64,000 nt of DNA from Campylorhamphus procurvoides (Eukaryota > Chordata > Aves > Passeriformes > Dendrocolaptidae): assembly GCA_013396655.1 (NCBI GenBank), contig WBMV01006439.1:992001-1056000 (forward strand). Reading direction: 5' to 3'. Positions 13,020-25,860 of the stretch are shown here, in pieces; within the stretch, counting starts at the first letter, position 1; every line of letters begins with the position of its first letter. Both the position numbers and the translations under genes were made by a program. The notes below the pieces were generated by a model. The model saw only the letters and a program-made list of their open reading frames with translations, was not told the DNA's origin and did not search any database.

Positions 13020-14214
13020 TGTTGCCGTAGGCCTTTCATGAATTTGTAGATTTTTATACTTCTAAGTACAATTCTCACATATAGCATAGCTAACAACCTC
13101 TGACCCTGTGTTAACTGTCTTAAGGGTCAGATAATAGCTGGAACACTGCACAAGGAAAACATGTACCAGAGCTAAGGCAACTAGATACCATGTTAGTCAA
13201 AACAAGAAAGCAAAGCCCAGCAACCTTGGAGAAGCTCCAATAAGGCCAAGGGGTCTTAAGACCTCCAACTCAATTCTAGGAGAGGCGTGCCATGAGGCGG
13301 AACCAAGGGAAGTTCTGGGCATGGACAAATCTTAGATTGGATGGGACCTTTAGATATGATAATTGAGTATAGTTACAAAATTAGCATGCTGCCACATAGA
13401 TGGGGCTTTTCCCTGCTTTCTCCAGCTCTCCTACACTTTATTGATTTTTTCCCTCTCTCACACACACACACACATTCTCTGCTGCCCAGCCTGGTGTGGT
13501 GCCCGGTGTTCCCCCCCCAAGAGGGGGGGGGGAAAGGAGCTCAGAGGAGCTCTGTTTGCAAAAGGGGGGTTTCCCTCTCTTGCTCACTTGAGGTGGGGGG
13601 AAAAGATGTTTCCCTTCCCTTGTTCTCCCGGACTGGACATCGGGAATCTCAAGTCCTGCTTGAAGGAAGATGAGACCAGTAACGGGAACTGGGTACCAGC
13701 AAGAGCTGGGGGTTGCTGAGCTGCTGGGATGCAGCTGCAAAAGGGAGTTTCTCCCTGGTTATTGTGGGTTGGGAGGTGAGATGACTTGGGCCCAGATGTT
13801 GCAAGAGTCATGTTCCCAGCCTGTTAGGTGAAAGAGGTTTTTCACCTGGGAGGGACGGGTTGTCCCTTGTTTGCTTCAGTAAGGCATAGCAGAGTGGCTC
13901 AGTGTGGCTGGAAACAGCCGGGTATTAAATGAAAGAGACGTCTTTCGCATTAATTTACTCTGCATGTTTTGAAGCAGTGGTGCTTGGAGAAGAGCTATGG
14001 TATTCCTGAGGCCATGAGTTCATCCTAGCACCGGTCTTTTCTATCTGTTACTTATCAACACGTGTTGTACTCTTTTATACTTTTTATACTTTATATAATC
14101 TTTTATACTCCTTTATATTCTGTACCCCGAAAGCCTATCAGTAAAGAACTCTTCTCTGCTTTACCCATATAAAGTTATCTTGGAAAGGTTTTTTCCCCCT
14201 TCCTTAAGGCAACA
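13020..14214 (+). mobile_element. ERV solo LTR (1195 bp), 4 bp target duplication
   Basis: The element is bounded by a perfect 7 bp terminal inverted repeat, TGTTGCC at the left and GGCAACA at the right. It is flanked on both sides by the same 4 bp GATG (13016-13019 and 14215-14218). TG...CA ends with a short direct duplication define a retroviral LTR. A 4 bp duplication is usual for class I (gammaretrovirus-like) elements, whereas ERVL makes 5 bp. The interior holds a GC-rich middle with C8/G10 runs (about 13511-13533), a (CA)n tract near 13460, an AT-rich TTTTATAC-repeated part (about 14070-14120) and a terminal TTCCTTAAGGCAACA. The middle and the end are related to the minus-strand element at 39.5 kb. 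No gag, pol or env follows. The overlapping ORFs of about 100 codons at 13341-13811 come from the GC-rich LTR middle and are not genes. Confidence 0.75.
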
Positions 14215-14218
14215 GATG

Positions 14219-17200
14219 TAACACCTTACAATATGCATGAAAGATAACTGTGTGCAGAGTATATATTCGCACTTTGATGTTTATATGAGCATAATTTATT
14301 ACATCTAAAAATTTATAATTGCAAAGAAAACAGAATAAGTATGCCACTTCCAAATTTGTGAAATATTCATAGATAATTAAAATCTTGTTTCAAAGGCTGT
14401 GGAACTTAAAAGAGGTTTCTGAAAAAGAGTGACACCAAATACAGTGTCATGAGGGACAAGCCCCTGAGAAAACTGCAGTCAAGTCAACAGAGATTAAAGG
14501 AAAGCGTATATGAAAATATTGCATGTCATATATCTCAAAGTACGTCTTCTTAAGGTCATGTTTTCACGAATTAGATGAGGCACTGTCAGTTACTTCCATT
14601 TCTGAGGCATAGCATCAGTCACATTCTGTTAGACAATGTACTACAAAATTACTTGACATGATGCACTGGAATACACGGCACTTCAACTGGGAAATTTAGA
14701 AAGGGTATTTGAGCATTTTCCACCTGTCTGAATGACCAAACACCTAAACATGATTTCCAGTCCTTGCTTAAAGTTGGTTCCAAGTCTTTGAATGCCTAGA
14801 GTACTAGAAATTTGAACTGATTTTCACTGTCAGAGTTATGTGAGAATTGCATGCTGTCTGTTTTGCAACAGTGCTTTCCTGTAAGACACAGCCATTGAAT
14901 TGCACCACAAAATTACAAATACACTTAAGATTAGGGATTATTATTAGCAAGATTATTTGGGTTTTTTCCTCTTTTCCTTTCTATTAAAGTTCTTCTGTGA
15001 CTGAATTCTGCGGACTGGTGAGCACATGTAAAAGGGGGTTGGGGAATTTTAATTTCCCTGGCAAAAGCCACAGTTCAATTCTACCAGAAATATCCCCAAG
15101 AGGAAGTGAACTTCATTGCTTGGTTCTGTCATTATCACCTGGCATGAAACGAGTAAATGTAATATTACTGTGAAACATTGGGAGGGGAGGGAAAATCATT
15201 TATCATGAAAAAATTTAATCCAGAATTGGACAATATGCCAATTCAAAGTATGTCTCTCGTGCATGTGCATTAAATCATAATAAATACAGCATATGACCTG
15301 CCTACCCCAAACATGACATTACCTAGTAAGGCAATGTAAATTAAAGAGTTATACTATATAATATATATGTAGTTCATAAAATCTCTCTTTAACTAAACAC
15401 ATGTTTATACTATTTCCATCACCAAGACAACTGAGAAAAATATCTAAGGACTTTAAAAAACTTTTACAGTGTTTTCAATAAAAGTTACACTCATATTTTG
15501 ACACCTTTTATTGAGGCTTGACAACGTGACAAGACATTTAAAACCTCTTGACTTCATTTGAAAATCCTAGCAGCATTGAACAAAAAGGAAGGATTAAAAG
15601 GGCTGTCTTAAGGACAAAAAAGTCTTTAATAACCTAGCTTAGAGTATGCTATTACTTTTCCTTAGATCAGGATTTTACTCTAAGTGCACAGATCTCTCAC
15701 TGTGTTCCAGAATATTAATACTCTTGTGAAAGTAAATGTATTCTCATCCTTAGATCTTATAATCCCTACAGTATTACATTTTATATCATGCTTATGCCAC
15801 ATGCTTTTCTGTAAAGGCATAAAGTAGAATTTGCAACCTCAGATGATATTTGCTGATCCAGAGGGCTGCAGCCAAAATATGGCTAAAAAGCAACTACTGC
15901 TGCTTCTCAGCAGTGTTTCAAAGGAGTCTGTCATCATTAATTCTGAGACTCCAGATAACAGATAATCACAAAGAATAATTTCTTTTCTCCTCCTCTGCCT
16001 CTCCTCTTATCTGTTGGATGTTAATTTGTGGGATTTCTAATACTGTAGGATTTCTAGGATTGGTGCAAATGTTAGTGCCACCAAGTTATCCTAAACTGTC
16101 AAATGAAACTGAATGTAGAAAATCTGGGCTAAATACACTAAAAAAATACCTGAGATGTCCAGTTTATTAAACAGAAGGCATCCTTTCAAAAGGAAGCTAA
16201 AATCCCCATGGCAGGATCATTTATTTTGCCCTGCATGCACAAGAATACAGGAACAATTTTGAGTTGGGAAGATAGATGGACTATTGTACACCTTTTCACC
16301 TCAAACTCATCATAATTATCTCATGATGTACAAATTCTGCTGTATTTTGAAAAAGTGGCATCTTCATAACAACTTCCAGGATGACTTTGAGGTTATATAT
16401 TTCCATGTTGTAAACGAGTCAATCCTTCTAGGCATTATTTTTTTCCATTGCTGTATGAAGAGAGGGCATACCAACAGTTTTTGTACTCAGCAATCCAGTT
16501 CCTTTTTTACAGTGAAGCCATTTCCCCTATTTATATGTAAAAAATTGAGCATTTCCTCTTTAGTAAACATGTTCCCTTCCTCATGGTCTTCTTTCTGTTC
16601 CATTATGTTGACTATTCTTAAATAGTACTTTAATCTGCCTGTTATTCCTAACAAGAGCTAGCAAATACTCAGGTCTAAATGATAAAGGAGAAAGAGTTCT
16701 TATCCTCACCGTTGCAACTTCAACACTTTTTTGTTCTGCATATCACTGCTATTTAAATTTCTGCAATGTAAATATGATTTTCTGCATTTTATTAAATGTC
16801 TGCTTCATACATAGACTTTGCTATCACAAAAAATCTGTAATAGGAGCTCTGCATCTGGATTATGGTGATTTTTTCAACATTAGAGTCATAATTAATATTA
16901 TTTAATAGCATAGTTAGTTTTCTTGACTATACTTCTGCTTTCATGTGCAAATGCCTTAGTGTTATAAGTATAACCCTAATGCTCCTTTACCAAATTTTCT
17001 ATATACTCATTTACAGTGTGCATTAGATATGACATTCTTGGTTTCTTTTCATTCCCATAATATGTTTTTACCTCAGCGTCTTTAAATCACCATGCTGATA
17101 ACACTGGTTTTATAAGTTCTATAACAAAATGTAGAACTTATCCTTACAGAGAGTCTGTTGAAAGCGAAGACACTAAGCTATTCTTTCCTTTACAGTGCTG

Positions 17201-20200
17201 GTGTAAATACCAAAACAGGTCTCATATCACTCTCCTTCTTTGTTCTAAGTAACATAACCACCTCTGTGAAGGTCACTTATATTGCCCCTAGAAAAAAAAA
17301 ATAGCACCTCTTTTGGTCCAAAAAGGGGTTTTAATCATATCAGGTATTTTTGTTTGAGTCCTTCACTCATATTGCAAGTATTTTCTTCCAGCTATCCAGA
17401 AGTATTACTGTGGCATCATTTTGCTAGTATTCAGAGGGTACTATATTATTCTATTTCATTAATTCTAAGACTCAGACATCTAGATGCAATGAAGTCACGG
17501 TATTTATTTTGTTCTCTTATTCCTTCACTTTCTTCTCTTAAATATTCAGCTTGTGGTCACTTGTTCTCCTGAGTTCATTGTGTTCTTTTCTAATTTATTT
17601 CACTATTTGTTTTCCTCCACAAAGTGGGATTTGTGAATATCAAGGTTAAATTACTGTATATTTCTTTCTTTACACTTTTTCCTACCTCTTTCCTGTACAT
17701 TCCACTGCCTTACATGATTTTCCACTTCTGTATCATTTCATGTAGTGCTTTGTTGTGTCTCTCTGCTAGGACTTCCTCTTTAGAGCATAGATTCTTCTGA
17801 GGTATCTCTACAATCTCATTAAGATTCTTTTGTCTTCAGTGATTACATGTGTCATTCAAACTCCTATATACTTCCATGTCTGTATCTTTTCTTACAATGC
17901 AGAAAGCACTCTACATTAATTGCTGTGTTTTCTTCACAGTCTGCATCCATAAATAGAAAATATATACACTTTTCTTCTGAAACTGTCTTATATTTTTCAA
18001 TAGCAAACTTAATATCTCCAATGTTTTTCTGCATTTTAAAAAGCTTGTAGGAAAACAGTCTGGTAGGCTGAGATCTCCTGTAGTTTTCATCTACTACTCA
18101 CAGATGATACAGACATTATTCATGAAACAAAACTTGAAGGGGACTCCTGCTTCTCCAGATGCATCTCTTGATAACAAAGTTGTGGATTGCCATTCATACC
18201 CAACCACATAACTCTTCAAGAGAATAAATTCTGTAATCCCTAACTATAACATTGGGTAGCTTAGTCACAGAAGTGTATAGAAAAATGTGAATTTAATACT
18301 GTCCCACATATTGGAATACACTGTCAGCAGTAAATCCCTCCTTTCACTTCTCATTGACCAGCATTTATGGATTTCTATTCAGGTTGCAGTTTTTCGAGAA
18401 TTTCTCTTTCAGAGATATAACTCCTTCGAGGTACTCTGCAGATACTTTTTGCAGAAAAGCACATTGAAGCCAAGCATCACAACACTTCTGTACATTTACC
18501 CCACACTCACTTTTCTTGATATACTGGAGGATGTGCCATCCCTTAATTTATATCCAGATGCAAACTCTTTTCCTTCCTGTAGGGAATATTATGAACAATT
18601 GTGTCAAATGGTCAGATATCATATAATATTCTCATTATTTGTACTACATAAATACACTGTGTCTGCATAATACTGGAGCATACAGTGTGAGTTCTTATGG
18701 AGATAAATTATGTCAAACTTTATGTTAGTCTTGAGAAAATAAATGATATCACATTTTTCCTTTAGGGGATTTTGGATAACTCAGAGAAATTAAGAGAAGG
18801 ATTGGAGAACTTAGTGATAAGGGAAGGCAAAATGTTATTTTTTTATTGTTATTATTTTAAATTATCTGGCTGAACATGTATACTTCATTACCATATGGTT
18901 AAGTCTTCAAAGAAGCATTTTCACTGGCTGATTCCTCTAAGGCTACTCATTTATTCAAGTTACAATGAGAACAGCTCAAAATATTTCTATCATCTAAGTA
19001 ACTGTAAAAGGAGATAACATTGCACTTTCACAAGGATAAACTAACACTTCTCCACTAATATTTATTTACATTCCTTCAGGGAGTCTTTAAAGTTGACCCT
19101 TCTCTCATAAAACAAAATAATAGATATGAGAAATAAGATTTACGGTGGAATCACAACAATTAAGTCAACATTCATTTAATGTATCTATCTCTTGCAATGT
19201 ACCTATTTCAACAATTTACTTCATTAAAAGGGAACAGGATACATTATATTTGAAGGAAAAGGGGGAAAATGGACAGTAAATGATCATAAGTACTGGAGTA
19301 TGTCTGTACTTGTAAATCAGGATGCGTAGTATATAGTTATAAATACAATTTTTAGATACAGTTCTCTGCACATAAAAAACATCTGAAAGATCTGAGAGTA
19401 GAGCTCAACATTAAATGGCAAATGTAGCTCTTTGCAAAGTACAAAGTGAAATGCTAACATGAGTACAGTAGGGTGAGTTAACTCTGTTCTAAGTTCTGTG
19501 CCACAACTGAATTCATTTCTCATGAATAAGGCCAGTGGCCAGTTCTAGAACCTTCATCTTCACAAATAGTGACAGCATACATCAGTGTACATAGGGAGAT
19601 GCTGGTACACCAATTTTCCATGCTTGATGGAAAATTAACATAATATCCCATATATGGTAAAGGGGAATGTCAGGTAAAAATTGACCTTCTACTTAGAACT
19701 GTTGCAAGGAAGGTCTGTCATCTATAACAAAACAATTACATTGAAAAGCAAACACTGAAGTCTCGTCTCCTGTTTCTGGATAAGTGCATCTAAACTGTAC
19801 ACTGAAGTGATTCAAGAGGATAGCATTGTGTTTTGATTGTTTAATTGTTCTCTACATGTGCAACTGTAATACAGTTAAATTTCTTCTACCATCCAGATCA
19901 AATTTAATGGCAGAAACCCATGGTCAATATCTGTCTTTCTAAGGACAAGGAACAAGTAACCACTCTGCACTCATTCTTTCATCATTAAAGAGTTTACTCA
20001 GTCATGATAGATTATTTCAGCCATTAAAATTCTGTGAATGCACAGCCAAGATTTCAACTTTCTGTCTGAAACAAAGGATTTGGTTTAAGTATGAGGTCCT
20101 ACTTAATACTATATAGGAAATAAGATTAAAATTTTATTTATTAAACTTCAGTGTGGAGATGCCAGTTTTTTGTGCAGCACAAGCATGCAGATTGCTTCAC

Positions 20201-20603
20201 ACATTAAAATGTGTAAAAATTTCTTTTTGCAAATACATTGGTTACAAATTGCTGTATTTCTGAAACTAAAGGTAGGACATTCCCCATCCCTGGCCATTAT
20301 GTTGCTACACCATGCCCAGCCATATGTCTTCTCTTTCCTACCCTGCCATGCCATTCAGGTCTGAGATCTGCCATGTTTCCATCCCAGCCCTCTTACCTTG
20401 TGGAGTGGCTGGCGACCTGGGGCCACTGGCACTATCAGGACCAGTCCTGAAGCCCAGGATGCCCTCGTCCTGTGTCCACCCCTGAGAGCATTCCCTGCCC
20501 TCAACCCATTGCAACATGCTGCTGTAGCACCATGGCACAGACCCTTGGAACTCAGGTGTGGCAGCCCTCATGAATTAGGGTCTGTAGCACCAATTTTTTT
20601 ATG
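14219..20603. other. unique AT-rich DNA
   Basis: No gene or recognisable mobile element is visible. Open frames up to 127 codons (18287-18670, plus) are rich in I, L, F, S and Y from AT-rich triplets and show no domain. A GC-richer block at about 20270-20580 directly precedes the CR1 fragment. It has overlapping ORFs on both strands, typical of GC-rich chance frames, and I cannot assign it to a family. Confidence 0.5.
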
Positions 20604-21014
20604 AGGAGCTGCTGAGGGTATTGGCATGGTATCATCTGGAGAAATGAAGGCTCGGGGGAGACTTTCTTGCTTTCTATAACTAACTGACAGGGGGTTCTGG
20701 CAAGAGGAGGGTCAGTTTCTTCTCCTAGGTAAGTAGTGAGAGAAAAAGGGGAAATGGCTTTAATTTTTACTAGGGGAGGTCCAGGTTAGATATTAGGAAA
20801 AAGTCATTCCCTGAAAGAGTGGTTAAAGAATTGGAAAAGGTTCACCTGGGAAGTGGTGGAGTCACCATCCATGGAAGAGTTCAAAAAAGTAGACATGGTA
20901 CTTCAAGATATGGCTTAGTGGGTATGATGTTATTTGGTGAAAGGTTGGACAATGATTGATCCAATGATAAGGTCTTTTGCAACCTTAATGGTCCTAAGAA
21001 TCTATGATTCTGTG
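20604..21014 (+). mobile_element. CR1 LINE 3' end
   Basis: This is a 5'-truncated CR1 fragment of a subfamily different from the 8.25 kb copy. Recognisable blocks are GAAGGCTCGGGGGAGAC, TTAGATATTAGGAAAAAG, GAAAGAGTGGTTAAAGAATT, GTGGTGGAGTCACCATCC and GAAGAGTTCAAAAAAG. It ends in the canonical CR1 tail with ATCTATGATTCTGTG. It is non-coding and decayed. The left limit is approximate. Confidence 0.93.
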
Positions 21015-24000
21015 AGTCAACAGTGTAGGCAGGGACAAAAGCGCCATACCAGCATCACTGTAGGTGATATGACGTGATGGAGTATTTTTTTATTACTAAA
21101 ATATATTCTAATTAGCAATATTATTCAAGTTTCTGCTACTATAAGTCAATGAACTATTATTTCAAGAAATATAAGCTATTAAGTCATGTTTGTATTAGAA
21201 ATTTAATTTTAATCTCTGTACTTTCAATCACTTCTCAAATGATTGAATATTATCTTAGGATTTATTACTCTGTGGATTTTGTTTCACCTTTTGTCTTTGA
21301 TTAAATTTCATTTGCATGTGTGTGGTAGAATTCAGGCTCCATTTTAAAATAATAGTAATTATTGCACTGAGACATTTTACTGATTTATTATCTTTAAGTG
21401 TAGGAAAGTCATTGTCATTTTGTTACCAGAGCACAGTGACCAATGTTTTCATGATTTCATAAAATAGATCCTAACAAATTAAGTGAAATATTGGCTGACA
21501 ATAGAAGAAATAGACCCATCTGAATTACAATTTGTCTCATGATAATATCTTGTGTAATTGATCATAAAGTGCTGTTAGAACAAATGTAGGTGTTTACAAT
21601 ATAAACATCTAAAGTTAGTTAATGTCAATAATATGCCAAGGACCAAAATAAAGTCTGTGGAAATCAGGTAAATTTTGTACCGGTAACATCAGCCTATAAA
21701 GGGACAAATAACAGGGCAAACACTTCACTCTAGTTGCTGAGCTTGCTTGCATGAATGATATGCATCTAATGCACTCATAGAGCATGCTGATAAATACTTT
21801 TCAAGAATATTTTCTCCCTACATAATTTTCTTGTGGTCATACTCTCCAAGTACTCTAATGGTCCAAAAAGACCAATGGTTCCATAAAGTGGAAAATCTAG
21901 TTTATTTGACATATTTTCAACAATAAGGAATACATCACAAGCAGTCAAGATGGGCTTTTGCACACTAACTCAACGTCCAGAAATTTTAGAAGATGCATAT
22001 TCCCAAGCAGGGTCTATGAGAGCAGTATGATCACAATGGCAGAGTGCTGAAATCAAGCTGGTAAGCTCTTCTGAAGGTGATTGTCTTCCTCCTGGATGCA
22101 TGCATGTTGCTCTCATGATTCTCTGCTTTGGTCAGTGGACTTACTGACTTAGCTCAATGGTAAAGACCACACTGCAGCATCACAATTTTTTGCCATAAAT
22201 AGTTCAACTTTGACACTGCAGAAGAAGTAATAAGAAAATGAAATACTAAAAAAAAAAAAAAAAAAAAAAAAACCCTTTATCTCACAGCCTTCTGTGTTAA
22301 CATAAGTGAAAAACATAATGTTACTGCTCATGTTTACACTTACAACTACTCTCATTAGAGCATCAGCGCTTTTAAAATCTCAGTCTTTCTTAGAAGCTGC
22401 TTCAGTCTGCGTATTTAATTTCAGCTGCTCATTGCCATTTGAATGGAAAAAACAATGCCCACTTACCCCCACCTTATTTCAAAATCTCACCAGACAAGAC
22501 CACCCTCTTGTTTTTCAAGACTTCTATTTATAATGATTCTTTACAACATTCAAGGATATGAGATGAATTAGTTATTTCTAGTCAACTTCATAGATAATAC
22601 CCTCAAATGACACCCAGATTCAGATTGGTATCCACTGTTGGGCAATTCTTAAAATTATAGGTGTAAATTTAGCCTGTTGACCAATTCAGCATGTTTTTGC
22701 CATGTGGATTACAGCTTCCTGTAGAGATAATGTGAATTAAACTATGAAAACATGTCCATGACCTGGTTTAATACAGTTTGTGTTTTTTATATATGTATTC
22801 TAACTTGAATTTATAAATCATACGAATTTACACATCATAGGAATATGTTTTCAAGTAATTGTAACCTTCTCTGTAAGTTCACAACCAGCCTGAAAATCTT
22901 ATGCAAGTGGTAGAGAGGATTGCATATATATATGACTGTTTTTTCAGAGCAAAACAGACAGGTATAAAATGTCTGAAGTCGAGACTGATGTGGAATCTGA
23001 AGACAACATTCCTGCCAAGAAAAAAGCCAGTGCATGAGAAAAGAATCTTTTACTCAATCATTTACCAAGCAGCCACATTTGCTAATTCCTCCAGCTCTCT
23101 GAAATCCAAGTATATGAACTAGATCACATTTCCTGATTTCTTAAAAAAAACCTAAAGCAAAACAAAAAAACAAAAACCCAAAATCATCCAAAAAGTCTGT
23201 GAAGCAGGAATTTTCCTCACAGAGCCATCCTGTTCTTTCACAGTAATTACTGTTTCATGCAGATGTCCCTTAATTCTTTTTCCAGTCTCTGCTAAATTCT
23301 CTTGTTATGCATCAGGTTTACAAGTCTTTCCCACTGACAGTCTATGAAGGATTTCTATAGATTCTTCTATAAAGCCCATACCAAAAAAATATCTGGTAAG
23401 GGAACATACTTCATACCTTTCAACCAGCTACCACCATTAAGTAAAGTTTGTTCAGAAATATTTCTTTTTAATGAAGTGTATAATACCATAGAAATAGGTC
23501 CCCAAAGAAAATAGGTACAGTTCCCACACTATGGAACATATCCTCAGAAATATCACAACTGAAACACCAGAAATAATTGCGTACATTATTAAACACACAA
23601 ATTTAGACATTTTAGATAATTAGCAACTGAAAAAAATAGTTTAGGCAGCAATGGCAGTGTTTTACAGTAAAAAATTAGTTAAAATAAAATTTCACAAAAG
23701 TACCTAAAGATCTTGGAAACTGTTGCCATAAACAATTTCTGAGCTTAGGTCATAAAGATAGAAATATTAAATTCTTTTTATATTTATGAGCAAACCTCAA
23801 AAGAAGATAAAATTATCATTTTCACACCAGATTGTTTATAAACCTCGGGAGAAAGATTTTAATGTGAAAGCTGTCAAAGACAAGTGAATTTACCTGTTAT
23901 CCTGTAAATCTGACTAGAGTTATGGTTCAGCATTTAAAATAATAGGGTTTTAGTTTTAGTGTTGCTTCAGCTATATAAATGATTCTCCTTCATAAACTTG

Positions 24001-25745
24001 GCCCTTTTTTTCTGCATGTGTGTTCTAATTGCCTGACATGGATATTTTGTAGTAAAATAGATATATGTTTCTCCTTAAAAGGATCATTTATAGGCAACTA
24101 CAACAGAGTAAAGGGCAATCATAAAACATCCTCTCTATAGTATTTGGGATCTCAGCTCCAGTAGGCAGAAGTGAAACTAAAGGCGATTAACATAACTTAA
24201 ATGCTGGCCCAAGGAACCTTTACCTATGCAATTATTCACAGAAGTCAATAATGTTAGAAAGTACTCATCAGAGTGCCTCAGAGTGAGTAAAGGTTCACAG
24301 TCTGCCCCTGCATAAGAAGGTGATTGTCCCCTCTTAAGGAATATAAATGACCTATTTAATTAATCCTAGTTGTACAATGAGGAAGTGGCTGTGTTATATA
24401 CTAGCAAAACATTTATGCTCAGGTCAGGGTCAAGACCCAATAGCTTTGCTCTTAATAATATATCCGTCTCAGGATTTTGCTGAGTACAAAAAATATCTGA
24501 AGATTTGTATTGCTCTAGATGAGTAGGTACTTCCCTATGGTAAGAATGACAGGAATTTTCTGTGCAATGGCTAAAAAGTGTCTTCAGAGTGAGTCTCACC
24601 GTTATTCCAATTCCAACACAGAGCACCTTCAGGTTATAAGAACCCCTCCCCTTCACTAATTATTGGAGAGGAAATATAAACCTGACTTCATAATCATAAT
24701 TCAGTTAATTAATGAAAAAATATTTATGCAGTCTTTTTTTTAATTACCTTTTATGTTAGTAAGGTGATAATTTATAGTCCTGAGCTTTCTTGTATGTTGC
24801 CATTGTAATTTGTTCTTCTAATGCTTTGCTAACCACAGATTATGTTACTTGTTAGTGTCAATTTCTTATGATAAAAAAAAAGGGAAAAAGAAAAAGAGAA
24901 AAAAAAAAGGTGGTATCAGTTACACAGGAGTAATAAATGCTGGAATGAACATAACATTTACATTCCTTACATGAGTTTGAAACACTCAAGGATATCATGC
25001 CATCTATGTTTTAGGACACAACAAATATCTTTCAAGCTCATTACTGAAAGAGAAGATTTACACTAAGCTGTCCTGGTCAAGCTGGCAAGCAACATCTTTC
25101 TAGAGTGAAAACAAACCTTTAGTGCAGAAAATGTGCTCTTGTTTTCTCATGATTCCAGTCAAAATGTAATAAAGAGATTAATTATCCAAACATAGTTTTG
25201 TAAATATGTTCTAAAAAGCTTTCAGAGCTACACAGAATTCAATACATTAAGTGTCACAACATGAAATTGCATCCTATAGACAAAGTAATATAAAAAAAAT
25301 TATTTCTTTAAGAATTCTTTTCTTTAAGCCATTTATGTTTCCATCTCTAAAGACAAATAGATTTGCAGAGAATCCAAATCAGCAGTGTTTAAAAATATTA
25401 CTCCCTCTCAAGCACCTCCATTCCCACTGAAATTGCTGTGTGGTGTCACAAATAACACACTCAAGTGTAAAGCTTAACAAAATGAGTAAGCTCATTTTGC
25501 TCAAATATTATGAATGTTGATTTCTACTCATCTTAAATTCTCCCTCCTGAATGTACTTGCTAATTAGAAGGACTTAGTGAGCAAAAAGGACCCAGTGAGC
25601 AAGATAAAGTAATCAAGAACAGGTGACTGATCCCAGATATTTTCTCATACTTACAATTTCCTATTCTATAAAGAGCTATTTCTCAAATACATATGTACCA
25701 AATCTTTCATACATGTCCTGACAAATCTATCATCTCTTGCACTCA
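21015..25745. other. unique AT-rich non-coding DNA
   Basis: I see no gene. There are a 25-base A run at 22248-22272 and A-rich tracts near 23140-23190 and 24876-24910. A 96-codon minus-strand ORF (24366-24656) contains a possible donor but no acceptable acceptor and no recognisable domain. Confidence 0.5.
22248..22272 (+). repeat. poly(A) tract, 25 A
   Basis: This is an uninterrupted run of 25 adenines. It could be a simple mononucleotide repeat or the tail of a processed retrocopy. No AATAAA or coding remnant is recognisable just upstream, and bird retroelements of the CR1 type do not leave poly(A) tails, so a plain microsatellite is likelier. Confidence 0.8.
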
Positions 25746-25860
25746 AAGAATCATCAAACTACAGAATTGTTGGTTGTGAAGGACCTGTCAGGGTTATCTA
25801 GTCCAGTTTCCTCCTCCAGCTTCTATCTTTACACGCCTGAAAGTGTATTCCAAGAGGGCA
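25746..25860 (-). mobile_element. CR1 LINE 3' end, old copy
   Basis: Read on the plus strand, AGAATCATCAAACTACAGAA followed by GTGAAGGACCTGTCAGGGTT and ATCTAGTCCAGTTTCCTCC is the complement of a CR1 3' terminus, so the element is on the minus strand. It is quite diverged. Weak CR1-like text may continue to about 26090, but I cannot set that limit with confidence. Confidence 0.65.

Noticed and set aside
13341..13811. Overlapping ORFs of 75-118 codons on both strands
   Set aside because: They lie in the GC-rich middle of the 13 kb LTR, overlap each other in several frames and have no domain.
22248..22272. Poly(A) tail of a processed pseudogene
   Set aside because: No coding remnant, AATAAA or target duplication is recognisable around it.
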